Assembly: GCA_003056425.1 (NCBI GenBank) | Contig: PYVY01000020.1 | Span: forward strand, 1-64,000 | From: Alteromonas indica | Lineage (GTDB): Bacteria > Pseudomonadota > Gammaproteobacteria > Enterobacterales > Alteromonadaceae | Reading direction: 5' to 3' | DNA length: 64,000 bases | Part shown: positions 21,463-28,241 of the stretch, piece by piece | Layout of the letters: each line of letters starts with the position of its first letter | Numbering within the stretch: the stretch's first letter is position 1 | Translations under genes and position numbers: made by a program | The notes under the pieces: model-generated | Seen by the model: the letters and a program-made list of their open reading frames with translations, nothing else | What the model was told of the DNA's origin: nothing | Databases searched by the model: none

Positions 21463-21562
21463 TTGTCATAGGAATATGTAGTTTCCTATATGGTAGCGCA
21501 AAAAGGTAGCAATGGTCTACGGAAGGCTGATTTAGTGGGGTGATAGGAAACGTTCAGACAGA

Positions 21563-21586
21563 AAAAAAGCGCCCGTAGGCGCTCAT
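21563..21586 (-). terminator. Intrinsic terminator
   Basis: AGCGCC-tac-GGGCGCT-type stem with seven T on the minus strand; it ends the unit of the gene at 21609. Confidence 0.8.
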
Positions 21587-21608
21587 ATGTCGAGGGATTT
21601 GGCTTGTG

Positions 21609-21896
21609 CTACTGATTAAGTAACTGCTCAAATTCCTTTTTAGCAAAGTACAAAGATGACTCAAGTTGAGTCGCTTCGCGGATAGGATCAACGCTATCTA
21701 TTCCAGCAACTATCTGGCACAGATAGCCATCCTCTACGACAAACTCTACTGATGGCCCACCTTTTTCACCGTTATCTGACACAATGTCATTAAACCGCGA
21801 ACCAAGAGTTTGAATCGTTGTTGATAGTTCCGTATCACTGAATGTTGTTGGATTAAACGTTGCCATATTCCCTCTGCTTTTTTCGTTAATTTTCAT
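21609..21896 (-). CDS. Hypothetical protein, hairpin-led unit
   Basis: Start at 21896 (MKINEKSRG) with AGAGGAAACCAC before it. 95 residues, acidic, soluble (SVEFVVEDGYLCQIVAGIDSV). The same upstream module is duplicated before the gene at 22065. No family recognised. Confidence 0.65.
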   Translation of the reverse strand: MKINEKSRGNMATFNPTTFSDTELSTTIQTLGSRFNDIVSDNGEKGGPSVEFVVEDGYLCQIVAGIDSVDPIREATQLESSLYFAKKEFEQLLNQ

Positions 21897-21914
21897 AGTG
21901 GTTTCCTCTGTGAT

Positions 21915-21934
21915 GCGATAGCCCAATGCTTCGC
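21915..21934 (-). promoter_or_regulatory. Bulged leader hairpin
   Basis: RNA strand: GCGA-AGC-AUUGG-GCU-A-UCGC; -10 box TACTAT at 21955-21960. Confidence 0.85.
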
Positions 21935-22035
21935 TTTTGTTTAATTACAGTTCTATAGTACCGCGAGAATTCAGCAGTGGGGCCGGTGCGGAAAATAAAG
22001 ACGGTCAGCAGCCAAGTGGGAAACGTTCGGGCAAG

Positions 22036-22060
22036 AAAAAACCCCGACAAAGCGGGGTTT
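22036..22060 (-). terminator. Intrinsic terminator
   Basis: ACCCCG-acaaag-CGGGGT stem with six T on the minus strand, after the gene at 22065. Confidence 0.85.
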
Positions 22061-22064
22061 AGGT

Positions 22065-22277
22065 TTATGAATGCAATCGCAGGAAATGGCTTAAATCGGC
22101 CTCAAAATCAGGCTCAAAGCTTCTTTTTCTCCACGCCAGGTTTCCATACTCCGTATCTCGCACTTCAACACAACACGCGCCATACGCTTCAGGTGTGACG
22201 GTAATTCGATACTGCTTCTTGAGTTTTGCAGATGCAACAATTGCTTTAACTTCTTCTACTGTTAATTGTGTAGACAT
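22065..22277 (-). CDS. Small paralogue pair member 1, hairpin-led unit
   Basis: Start at 22277 (MSTQLTVEEVKAIVAS). 70 residues. Clearly related to the gene at 23035: shared MS.QL.V.E.KAIVAS start, then a beta-rich part with GNL.W. Soluble. Function unknown. Confidence 0.7.
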   Translation of the reverse strand: MSTQLTVEEVKAIVASAKLKKQYRITVTPEAYGACCVEVRDTEYGNLAWRKRSFEPDFEADLSHFLRLHS

Positions 22278-22295
22278 AGTGGTTTCCTCTCTTAT

Positions 22296-22315
22296 GCGAT
22301 AGCCCAATGCTTCGC
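22296..22315 (-). promoter_or_regulatory. Bulged leader hairpin
   Basis: RNA strand identical to the copy at 21915; the surrounding 160 bp is duplicated as well. Confidence 0.85.
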
Positions 22316-22416
22316 TTTTGTTTAATTACAGTTCTATAGTACCGCGAGAATTCAGCAGTGGGGCCGGTGCGGAAAATAAAGACGGTCAGCAGCCAAGTGG
22401 GAAACGTTCAGGTAAT

Positions 22417-22440
22417 AAAAAACCCCGACAAAGCGGGGTT
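22417..22440 (-). terminator. Intrinsic terminator
   Basis: ACCCCG-acaaag-CGGGGT stem with a T-run on the minus strand, before the gene end at 22449. Confidence 0.85.
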
Positions 22441-22448
22441 CTTGTGAT

Positions 22449-22808
22449 TTATTCAAATAAGGTTTTCGCTTTTTTATCAAGGTCTATGTTACCTGATTCC
22501 AAAGCGTCTTTATCGGATTGAAGTCGTGCTTTATGCTGATTCAATTCCTCAATTACAGTATCAATGCGAGCGATCATTTGATCGTGCGATTTTACTGCCT
22601 GAGCATTGATTTCGCCAAGTTTAGGCCAACAACCCGAGCTTGTAGTATTAACACTGATAACCTCAGTTTGAAGCTCACACACAATAGCGCCAGCTCCTTC
22701 ATTGTGATATGGCTTACCGACAATCAAACCTAGTTTTCTTTCCAGGGTTTTGTGTTCGCAGGCTTCCAATTCTTTACGGTTATCAAATACGATTTCGTAT
22801 GCACTCAT
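22449..22808 (-). CDS. Hypothetical coiled-coil protein, hairpin-led unit
   Basis: Start at 22808 (MSAYEIVFDNR) after AAAAGGAAACCACGTA. 119 residues. The C-terminal third (HDQMIARIDTVIEELNQHKARL and following) looks like a coiled coil. Here the leader hairpin is about 118 nt upstream instead of 16-20, with a terminator-like hairpin between. Confidence 0.65.
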   Translation of the reverse strand: MSAYEIVFDNRKELEACEHKTLERKLGLIVGKPYHNEGAGAIVCELQTEVISVNTTSSGCWPKLGEINAQAVKSHDQMIARIDTVIEELNQHKARLQSDKDALESGNIDLDKKAKTLFE

Positions 22809-22832
22809 TACGTGGTTTCCTTTTTCATAAAA

Positions 22833-22876
22833 AAAGGGCAAACCACCGCCCCGCCAGGACAATAGTATTGCCCTTT
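22833..22876 (-). terminator. Terminator-like hairpin inside the leader of the gene at 22449
   Basis: AAAGGGCAA (22868-22876 on the minus strand) pairs with TTGCCCTTT (22833-22841), followed by TTTTTATG. It lies between the bulged hairpin and the ribosome site, so it could attenuate transcription or be a relic of a lost gene unit. Confidence 0.6.
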
Positions 22877-22901
22877 AGGGTTCGTGTTGTCGGCAGCTCA
22901 T
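22875..22901 (-). CDS. Possible 8-residue leader peptide
   Basis: ATG AGC TGC CGA CAA CAC GAA CCC TAA ends at the first arm of the terminator-like hairpin, the layout of an attenuator. It has no good ribosome site, so this is weak. Confidence 0.2.
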   Translation of the reverse strand: MSCRQHEP

Positions 22902-22925
22902 CGAGCGCCGGTTTTCTTCAGTTGT

Positions 22926-22946
22926 GCGATAGCGCCAGGGCTTCGC
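22926..22946 (-). promoter_or_regulatory. Bulged leader hairpin
   Basis: RNA strand: GCGA-AGC-CCUGGC-GCU-A-UCGC. Unusually far (about 118 nt) from the next start codon. Confidence 0.8.
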
Positions 22947-23002
22947 ATTTAATGGTCACGCTCACTATACCAAAACCGGCAGCATAGGAAACGTCCCGAT
23001 AA

Positions 23003-23027
23003 GAAAAAACCCCGACAAGCGGGGTTT
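23003..23027 (-). terminator. Intrinsic terminator
   Basis: ACCCCG-acaag-CGGGGT stem with six T on the minus strand, after the gene at 23035. Confidence 0.85.
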
Positions 23028-23034
23028 AGTGTGT

Positions 23035-23292
23035 TTATAAACAAAACCTATTAGATACCAGTATGCTTGGCAGTGCTTCAAGCTTCTTTTTTAGCTCTGC
23101 TGCAAAATCAATTTTGAATTCAGCTAACTGTGAACTATTCAATTTCCAAAGCAGGTTTCCAGTATTTTTATGCCGAAACACAACACAGAAACCGTTATTT
23201 TCTTCAGCGACGACAGAAATATTGATCTCCTGTTGTTGCGTTGTAGATGCAACAATTGCCTTTGCTTCGTTTACTGATAATTGTCCAGACAT
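23035..23292 (-). CDS. Small paralogue pair member 2, hairpin-led unit
   Basis: Start at 23292 (MSGQLSVNEAKAIVAS). 85 residues, paralogue of the gene at 22065 with an extra C-terminal helix (ELKKKLEALPSIL). The two genes flank an unrelated unit, showing duplication of whole units. Function unknown. Confidence 0.7.
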   Translation of the reverse strand: MSGQLSVNEAKAIVASTTQQQEINISVVAEENNGFCVVFRHKNTGNLLWKLNSSQLAEFKIDFAAELKKKLEALPSILVSNRFCL

Positions 23293-23312
23293 AATGTGGA
23301 TTCCTCTTTGGT

Positions 23313-23333
23313 GCGATAGCTTGATTGCTTCGC
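23313..23333 (-). promoter_or_regulatory. Bulged leader hairpin
   Basis: RNA strand: GCGA-AGC-AAUCAA-GCU-A-UCGC, with a TATTAT -10 box upstream. Confidence 0.85.
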
Positions 23334-23435
23334 TTCTTTTAAATTTACCGTTCCATAATACCGACATTTATCGGCAGCGAGGCCGGTACCGAAAAATAAT
23401 GTTGGCCAGCGGCCAAGTGGGAAACGTTCAGGCAG

Positions 23436-23461
23436 AAAAAAGGCCGCGTGAGCGACCTTTT
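23436..23461 (-). terminator. Intrinsic terminator
   Basis: AAAAGGtCGCtcacGCGgCCTTTTTT-type stem on the minus strand, after the gene at 23475. Confidence 0.75.
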
Positions 23462-23474
23462 GTATTTTACCAGC

Positions 23475-23735
23475 CTAAAGTTTAAAGCACATATGTATTT
23501 GAGGGCATTTAGGTGGTGTTGCTCCAGAATCATTCCAGAGTTTAGCTACCCAGCTCTCTACGTCCTTTAATACCTTTCTAGCTACAGGATGTGTTTGTCC
23601 GATTCTTCTCAGCTTTTGTATATTTGCCGAAGCTCTTTGACGAACTTCGTAGTCATCACTATATAAATAGAACCAGTCAGCTTTTATCAGAGACTGATGA
23701 TAAGCTTTCAAAGAGATAGTATTTTGCACAGCCAT
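23475..23735 (-). CDS. Hypothetical protein, hairpin-led unit
   Basis: 86 residues starting MAVQNTISLKAYHQSL, 18 nt from its hairpin. Helical and basic (YEVRQRASANIQKLRRIGQTH). Soluble. No family recognised. Confidence 0.65.
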   Translation of the reverse strand: MAVQNTISLKAYHQSLIKADWFYLYSDDYEVRQRASANIQKLRRIGQTHPVARKVLKDVESWVAKLWNDSGATPPKCPQIHMCFKL

Positions 23736-23753
23736 AGTGGTTTCCTTTTAGGT

Positions 23754-23773
23754 GCGATAGCCAATTGCTTCGC
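23754..23773 (-). promoter_or_regulatory. Bulged leader hairpin
   Basis: RNA strand: GCGA-AGC-AAUUG-GCU-A-UCGC; perfect TATAAT -10 box at 23793-23798. Confidence 0.85.
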
Positions 23774-23872
23774 TTCTTTTAAATCAGGAACCATTATACA
23801 AGAGAACTCCGGCAGAATAGCCGTTGAGAAAAATATAGTCGGAACTACGCCAGGTGGGAAACGTTCTGGCAT

Positions 23873-23900
23873 AAAAAAACCGCCATAAGGACGGTTTTTT
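23873..23900 (-). terminator. Intrinsic terminator
   Basis: ACCGTCC-ttat-GGCGGT-type stem with a T-run on the minus strand, after the gene at 23907. Confidence 0.75.
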
Positions 23901-23906
23901 AGTTAA

Positions 23907-24188
23907 TTAAACCTTACCTCTAAGAGTGTAAAGTCGTTCAAGCGTGAAACAATACTCGTGCTGCATGTACTGCGAACACTTTTGATAAATGGAAGGATAC
24001 TTGAACCTACCACTTTCATAAATACGCTTCACAATCTCCTGAGCTACTTCAGGAAATAACACATTATCACCATGTAAAAATCGTTCAGCCAACACCAGGT
24101 CATCAGTGGTTAAAGCTCCACCTTGTAACAACTTGCAGTCAGGATTGATATTTACATTTGTCGAATCAAAACCATGCTTTAAGTTCAT
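23907..24188 (-). CDS. Hypothetical protein, second gene of a hairpin-led unit
   Basis: ATG at 24188 (MNLKHGFDS) with AGGAGTTTACTGAAG before it, 13 nt after the stop of the 50-residue gene at 24202. 93 residues, helical, with several Cys and a C-terminal LERLYTLRGKV. Longer upstream frame (to 24257) would overlap that gene and is rejected. Function unknown. Confidence 0.6.
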   Translation of the reverse strand: MNLKHGFDSTNVNINPDCKLLQGGALTTDDLVLAERFLHGDNVLFPEVAQEIVKRIYESGRFKYPSIYQKCSQYMQHEYCFTLERLYTLRGKV

Positions 24189-24201
24189 CTTCAGTAAACT
24201 C

Positions 24202-24354
24202 CTACTTATCAAACAGGTTAACTGTCGTTGAATGCTCAAAGCGTGTGCCATCAGCATTATATAAATACTGAGTAAGCAAATGACCTACGTTTTCACGCTG
24301 CGCAACAGCCTTAGCCGCTTCAGACAAATGATGGTACTGATATGCAATTCTCAT
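24202..24354 (-). CDS. Small protein (50 aa), first gene of a hairpin-led unit
   Basis: ATG at 24354 (MRIAYQYHHLSEAAKA) lies 18 nt from the hairpin. Mostly one helix followed by a beta-style QYLYNADGTRFEHSTT. The hairpin and start spacing make it the true first gene of this unit. Function unknown. Confidence 0.6.
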   Translation of the reverse strand: MRIAYQYHHLSEAAKAVAQRENVGHLLTQYLYNADGTRFEHSTTVNLFDK

Positions 24355-24372
24355 AGTGATTTTCTCTTACGT

Positions 24373-24392
24373 GCGATAGCCAATTGCTTCGC
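24373..24392 (-). promoter_or_regulatory. Bulged leader hairpin
   Basis: RNA strand identical to the copy at 23754; TATGAT -10 box upstream. Confidence 0.85.
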
Positions 24393-24492
24393 TTCTGTTT
24401 AAATCAGGAACCATCATACAAGTGAACACCGGCAGAATGGCCGGTGAAAAAAAATATAGCCACAACCCCGCCACTCGACAAACGTTCGGCAT

Positions 24493-24518
24493 GAAAAAAC
24501 CGCCACAAGGACGGTTTC
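24493..24518 (-). terminator. Intrinsic terminator
   Basis: AAACCGTCC-ttgt-GGCGGTTTTTTC on the minus strand, after the gene at 24526. Confidence 0.75.
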
Positions 24519-24525
24519 ATTTCAA

Positions 24526-24906
24526 TTACCAATCAGAGTATTTATCTGCCACTTTTTTATAAATTGTCAGTACCTGATCGTGAGTTACTTCATATCCAGC
24601 AAGCGCTTCAACGGCATCAGTTATGTCACCAGTGTAAAAACATTCGTGGTTTACGAGTTGTTCTTCAATGATTTTATCAATGCCTTTCTCCGCAAGTTCC
24701 TTTTCTCTGCCTTCACTATGAATGGCAGCAAGACGCTTTGCGAATTCACTAGCATTCTGTTTAGGCACACAATCACCAGATCCAAGAACAGTGCAATATT
24801 CAACACCATCCTGTTTCTGCTCATCAAATTGCTTATTTGAAAAGGCAAAGAACACCCCTAGCTCATTGAATAGTTTAGTTTGCTTGTCTTGAATAAACGT
24901 AGTCAT
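24526..24906 (-). CDS. Hypothetical protein, hairpin-led unit
   Basis: Start at 24906 (MTTFIQDKQTKLF), 19 nt from the hairpin; the frame is open to 25056. 126 residues, acidic, helical (FAKRLAAIHSEGREKELAEKG), soluble. No family recognised. Confidence 0.65.
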   Translation of the reverse strand: MTTFIQDKQTKLFNELGVFFAFSNKQFDEQKQDGVEYCTVLGSGDCVPKQNASEFAKRLAAIHSEGREKELAEKGIDKIIEEQLVNHECFYTGDITDAVEALAGYEVTHDQVLTIYKKVADKYSDW

Positions 24907-24925
24907 ACGTGGTTTCCTCTTAGGT

Positions 24926-24945
24926 GCGATAGCCAATTGCTTCGC
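24926..24945 (-). promoter_or_regulatory. Bulged leader hairpin
   Basis: RNA strand identical to the copies at 23754 and 24373; TATAGT -10 box upstream. Confidence 0.85.
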
Positions 24946-25016
24946 TTCTTTTAAATCCCAATCACTATACCTCATTCTTGAGCGTCCAAAGCCATCGCAA
25001 AAATTTGTATAAAGAG

Positions 25017-25032
25017 CTTGTACATGTACAAG
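25017..25032. promoter_or_regulatory. 16-bp palindrome, copy 5
   Basis: Exact copy between the terminator of the gene at 25106 and the promoter of the gene at 24526; operator-like position. Confidence 0.8.
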
Positions 25033-25069
25033 AAACGGGGGACCAGGAAAGGTCAAGACAAGAAAAAAC

Positions 25070-25089
25070 CGTCACGAAGGACGGTTTAA
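25070..25089 (-). terminator. Intrinsic terminator
   Basis: AAACCGTcc-ttcgtg-ACGGTTTTTT on the minus strand, after the gene at 25106. Confidence 0.75.
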
Positions 25090-25105
25090 TTTTCACTTAT
25101 GTGCT

Positions 25106-25663
25106 CTAACTATTTTTATCTATTTCGGTGTCTACCGCCTTACCTGCTAGAGAAATGGCTTTCATTGCCCGACTAAAGTCCTGACGAAATGTGTCACAGG
25201 AAGAACTAAAGCTCATTATTTTTTCATGCATTTTAGAAAATGTCGCTTGATGATTCCGGTAATGGGCAAGCTCATGTTGTATGAGTTCGTTCTTCTTACT
25301 TTCCCAGACTGCCAATGCCTCCTTAGACAAGTCTGAGTCAACGAGTTTAGGTAACGAAATGGTCGTGTAAGCATTAAGTCTGATATTGGAAACAAAGCAT
25401 ATTTTGCCTTTTCTCAATAACTCCCTAGAAAGCTTCCACTTGTATTCCGTACTCGTTAGCCCATGAGTATCCATGCCTTGAGTCTTAGCCGTAACGGTCA
25501 GCTTCTTTGATAGGTCAATGAGGTTATCCACGCCCCTTACTGAATAGTATTGATAGCTGAGACTATGCGCACCACTTACTTTCGTTTCTGCCACTACGCT
25601 TCTACTTAGCATTAGAGACAGTGTTGCCAGGATGAACACACATAGTTTTATCATGTTTTTCAT
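25106..25663 (-). CDS. Exported HEXXH protein (DUF922-like)
   Basis: 185 residues. Signal peptide MKNMIKLCVFILATLSLMLSRSVVAE, cleaved near AETK. The mature part has YKWKLSRELLRKGKICFVSNIRLNAY and then KNELIQHELAHYRNH (about residues 132-146) with an HEXXH zinc-protease motif. This matches the predicted periplasmic metalloprotease family DUF922 by recall. Hairpin-led unit. Substrate unknown. Confidence 0.7.
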   Translation of the reverse strand: MKNMIKLCVFILATLSLMLSRSVVAETKVSGAHSLSYQYYSVRGVDNLIDLSKKLTVTAKTQGMDTHGLTSTEYKWKLSRELLRKGKICFVSNIRLNAYTTISLPKLVDSDLSKEALAVWESKKNELIQHELAHYRNHQATFSKMHEKIMSFSSSCDTFRQDFSRAMKAISLAGKAVDTEIDKNS

Positions 25664-25680
25664 TTAATTCCCTTTTTGAT

Positions 25681-25701
25681 GCGATAGCAGAAGCGCTTCG
25701 C
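25681..25701 (-). promoter_or_regulatory. Bulged leader hairpin
   Basis: RNA strand: GCGA-AGC-GCUUCU-GCU-A-UCGC; TATAGT -10 box upstream. Confidence 0.85.
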
Positions 25702-25753
25702 TATTGTTAAATCACCATCACTATACCGCATCCTTAAGGCCCCAGACCAAGAC

Positions 25754-25775
25754 AAAAAAAGCGCCATAAGGCGCT
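25754..25775 (-). terminator. Orphan intrinsic terminator
   Basis: AGCGCC-ttat-GGCGCT stem with T-run. It is about 50 nt beyond another terminator with no gene between the two, so it may mark a deleted unit. Confidence 0.75.
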
Positions 25776-25821
25776 CATACATTGAAGCATTTGGTATGAG
25801 CTCAAGGGGAAATAAGTCAAT

Positions 25822-25844
25822 AAAAAAGGCGCTATGCGCCTTTT
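25822..25844 (-). terminator. Intrinsic terminator
   Basis: AAGGCGC-ata-GCGCCTTTTTT on the minus strand, overlapping the stop of the gene at 25843. Confidence 0.85.
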
Positions 25845-26097
25845 ATACTTCAGATGATCCAATCCAGTTGTCTGACACTTTATCCCCCAGGTAGGCATCC
25901 CAACCAAATTTTAATATTTTATCTTCAGCGGTCAGGTGTTCGGCCATATGCTCGATTGTGTCATATGTCCAACCATCGAATGGCGGGTTTTGACGAACAA
26001 CTAAGCTGCCTTCGAGGTCGTAAAGATAAAGATCTTTCTGCCGGTTACCTTTTAGCAGACAAGGTTCAGACTTGTTTATGGGTCGTGCGACGATCAT
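25843..26097 (-). CDS. Hypothetical protein, hairpin-led unit
   Basis: Start at 26097 (MIVARPINKSEP), with AAGGAGTCACC before it. 84 residues, beta-rich N-terminal half (DLYLYDLEGSLVVRQN), helix, and an acidic end. Soluble. Function unknown. Confidence 0.65.
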   Translation of the reverse strand: MIVARPINKSEPCLLKGNRQKDLYLYDLEGSLVVRQNPPFDGWTYDTIEHMAEHLTAEDKILKFGWDAYLGDKVSDNWIGSSEV

Positions 26098-26113
26098 GGT
26101 GACTCCTTTGATT

Positions 26114-26134
26114 ACGATAGCCAAATTGCTTCGT
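26114..26134 (-). promoter_or_regulatory. Bulged leader hairpin with A-U closing pair
   Basis: RNA strand: ACGA-AGC-AAUUUG-GCU-A-UCGU. Both bases of the outer G-C pair have changed together to A-U. Confidence 0.85.
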
Positions 26135-26186
26135 TCTGTTTAAAACAGATACAAGAATACTAGAAATGCGAAGCTTTAAACGTTCC

Positions 26187-26216
26187 AAAAAAAAAGTCGC
26201 TCTAAGGCGACTTTTT
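26187..26216 (-). terminator. Intrinsic terminator
   Basis: AAAAAGTCGC-ctta-GAGCGACTTTTTTTT on the minus strand, before the gene end at 26219. Confidence 0.85.
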
Positions 26217-26218
26217 GG

Positions 26219-27055
26219 TTACTTCCCTTTGGCGGGTAAAGCCCCAGGGAAACGTTTTGCTATTGTGACATTCAGTTTTTCAACAAGATCTTCTCGCTTG
26301 AGCCAAATGTGCGCATTACCATTCTGAAAAAGCTTAAACTTGAAGTATGTATCCTCAAATTCTCCACTTTGACGAGCAGATGGCACACCTTTAGCTTGAA
26401 GCTCTGTGTCGAACATTTTGGTAACCACATCTGTTCTATGATCAGGTGCAGGCTTGCCGTCCATCAGATGAAATACGCGCTCCAAGTCTCTGATTTTATC
26501 ACCCGTTCTATAGCTATTAGCTTGAAAGCCGCCGAAATAGGAAAGCTCACAAAATCCAGAGACAATTATCTTTTTTCCAAAACGATATGGGTTATTAGTT
26601 TTATAATCCCAAGAAAGGCTTTTGAAGCAACCTTCTATACCGTCTTCGAAGATACTATCTCTTTGTTCGTGAAGATTTTTGAATGTTGAAATGATGTTGT
26701 CGTAATTCAGTTCAGGGATTGATTTTTTCCCCGTTCTGTCAAACATCAGCTCATTCCAATCTTCCTTCCTTTTCGCATCCATAAGCGACATCATTCCTGA
26801 CTCGTTCATCAAATGCTTCCAGGCTTCTCGTGCTATTTCACGTTTGATAGACTTCGACCAGTCATCATTCATTAAACGAAGCGCAGACCATCCACCACTG
26901 CGATCATAAATCGCACCCATAACATCCCCAGCATTAGCACTTTTAAGCAGCTCGTTAGCTTCATCAAGAAGCATTCTTGCTTGCTCAATTTTCTCAAAGG
27001 CACCTTCAGTCTGGTTAATCATGTTTTCAATAGATACAGATTTAATCATTTGCAT
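26219..27055 (-). CDS. DUF4942-family protein
   Basis: 278 residues. The centre (GMMSLMDAKRKEDW; NYDNIISTFKNLHEQRDSIFEDGIEGCFKSLSWDYKTN, in parts; YRFGKKIIV; DLERVFHLMDGKPAPDH; FKLFQNGNAHIWLKREDLVEKLN) matches the conserved order of DUF4942, common on plasmids and prophages, often next to DNA methyltransferase genes. Its biochemical role is not known. Hairpin-led unit; two methyltransferases follow upstream at 28242 and 29272. Confidence 0.75.
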   Translation of the reverse strand: MQMIKSVSIENMINQTEGAFEKIEQARMLLDEANELLKSANAGDVMGAIYDRSGGWSALRLMNDDWSKSIKREIAREAWKHLMNESGMMSLMDAKRKEDWNELMFDRTGKKSIPELNYDNIISTFKNLHEQRDSIFEDGIEGCFKSLSWDYKTNNPYRFGKKIIVSGFCELSYFGGFQANSYRTGDKIRDLERVFHLMDGKPAPDHRTDVVTKMFDTELQAKGVPSARQSGEFEDTYFKFKLFQNGNAHIWLKREDLVEKLNVTIAKRFPGALPAKGK

Positions 27056-27073
27056 ATTATTTTCTCGATATGT

Positions 27074-27093
27074 GCGATAGCAAAATGCTTCGC
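27074..27093 (-). promoter_or_regulatory. Bulged leader hairpin
   Basis: RNA strand: GCGA-AGC-AUUUU-GCU-A-UCGC; TATCAT -10 box upstream. Confidence 0.85.
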
Positions 27094-27143
27094 TTCTTTA
27101 ATACACCTTCATGATACAACACAGAATTCGCTGAAATTCAGAC

Positions 27144-27169
27144 AAAAAAAATCCCGCCGAAGCGGGATA
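27144..27169 (-). terminator. Intrinsic terminator
   Basis: ATCCCGC-ttc-GGCGGGAT stem with seven T on the minus strand, after the gene at 27173. Confidence 0.85.
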
Positions 27170-27172
27170 TCG

Positions 27173-27478
27173 TTAACGTACTGTATCTACCGGTTGTTCA
27201 ACAATTTCGTAAAAGTTTACACACTCCCACCAATTGTCTACCAAGCGATCAATGCTTAATGTGTCCACTGACCCAGTTGGAGTTCTGGCACGAAGCGTAC
27301 CGGAGGTTTCATTATTTATTTTTGCTTCTATTTTGGCTAGATGGCCCAAAGCACATTTTTGCTCTACCAAGCTGCACTGACCAGACCGAACATGATATGA
27401 ACCCTTGTTAGTCCAAATAGAGTTCACAAACGTTTTTCTTTCGCCATTGTTTATAGCAGTTTCTAGTACAACGTACAT
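27173..27478 (-). CDS. Hypothetical protein, hairpin-led unit
   Basis: Start at 27478 (MYVVLETAIN), 18 nt from the hairpin. 101 residues, beta-rich with two close Cys (RSGQCSLVEQKCALGH). Soluble. Function unknown. Confidence 0.65.
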   Translation of the reverse strand: MYVVLETAINNGERKTFVNSIWTNKGSYHVRSGQCSLVEQKCALGHLAKIEAKINNETSGTLRARTPTGSVDTLSIDRLVDNWWECVNFYEIVEQPVDTVR

Positions 27479-27496
27479 AGTAGTTTCCTCGGTGTT

Positions 27497-27516
27497 GCGA
27501 TGGCGTGATACCTCGC
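27497..27516 (-). promoter_or_regulatory. Bulged leader hairpin, GGU/GCC variant
   Basis: RNA strand: GCGA-GGU-AUCAC-GCC-A-UCGC. The inner stem differs at two positions on each side yet still pairs (one U-G). Confidence 0.8.
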
Positions 27517-27569
27517 TTCTTAAAATACCGGTTAATTTTAACGTATAACTATCGCTCTGGCAGAAAGCC

Positions 27570-27602
27570 AAAAAAAAGCCGAAGTGTGGGTTCGGCTTTT
27601 TT
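27570..27602 (-). terminator. Intrinsic terminator
   Basis: AAAAGCCGAA-cccaca-cTTCGGCTTTTTTT on the minus strand; about 50 nt past the end of the gene at 27654. Confidence 0.8.
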
Positions 27603-27653
27603 CAAACACTTGCTGTTTCTAGTAGAGTCTGGACTGTTCTTATAGTGACTTTA

Positions 27654-28061
27654 TTACCAAGCCCTCAAACTGGAATCCTCTCTCCACTTTGTTATGAATT
27701 CGGAAGAACGTACCTGACACGAAACATTCTGTTCAATGGCCTTTTGTCTCAGGCTAAGAATAACAAGCTCATCTTCGTGAACCCCAGGAACCACTACGCT
27801 TGATACTGTACCATTATCAAACATGCTAAATTCGCTGCCCCATCCGTGAAATAGATTCTCTAACAGAAAATACCAGACAGGCTCGTTGTCACTTAGTTTT
27901 CCATGCGTTTGATAAGTTGGAAGCTTCAGGCCCGTACCCGTTTCTAAGCTACCGAACCACACAACGACACCCACGCCAGTCTCATGCTGAATCAATGCAT
28001 GGCTTTTCTTTTTATTAGCACGATATATATTCACAGGGTTTGAGGGCTCAGGCATGATCAT
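27654..28061 (-). CDS. Hypothetical protein (135 aa)
   Basis: Starts MIMPEPSNPVNIYRANKKK. Soluble with GVGVVVWFGSLETGTGLKL and a Trp-rich centre. It has no bulged hairpin, but the 16-bp palindrome lies about 90 bp upstream in its promoter region, so it may belong to the other regulon. Function unknown. Confidence 0.6.
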   Translation of the reverse strand: MIMPEPSNPVNIYRANKKKSHALIQHETGVGVVVWFGSLETGTGLKLPTYQTHGKLSDNEPVWYFLLENLFHGWGSEFSMFDNGTVSSVVVPGVHEDELVILSLRQKAIEQNVSCQVRSSEFITKWREDSSLRAW

Positions 28062-28149
28062 TCTCTATCATTGGTTTAGGTATATTTTATCAAGTGCCAA
28101 CTGTCGAAATTAGAATTGAAATAAAAAAATGAAAGGTGAAGGCAATGTT

Positions 28150-28165
28150 CTTGTACATGTACAAG
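28150..28165. promoter_or_regulatory. 16-bp palindrome, copy 6
   Basis: Exact copy upstream of the gene at 27654. A further CCCCCTG-acagctg-CAGGGGG hairpin lies at about 28182-28202, between this site and the terminator at 28213. Confidence 0.8.
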
Positions 28166-28212
28166 AAAAGGTTAGCCATCCCCCTGACAGCTGCAGGGGG
28201 AAATAATAGATA

Positions 28213-28238
28213 CAAAAAAGCCCCGAAAGCGGGGCTTT
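28213..28238 (-). terminator. Intrinsic terminator
   Basis: AGCCCCG-ctt-TCGGGGCT stem with six T on the minus strand, after the methyltransferase at 28242. Confidence 0.85.
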
Positions 28239-28241
28239 GTT

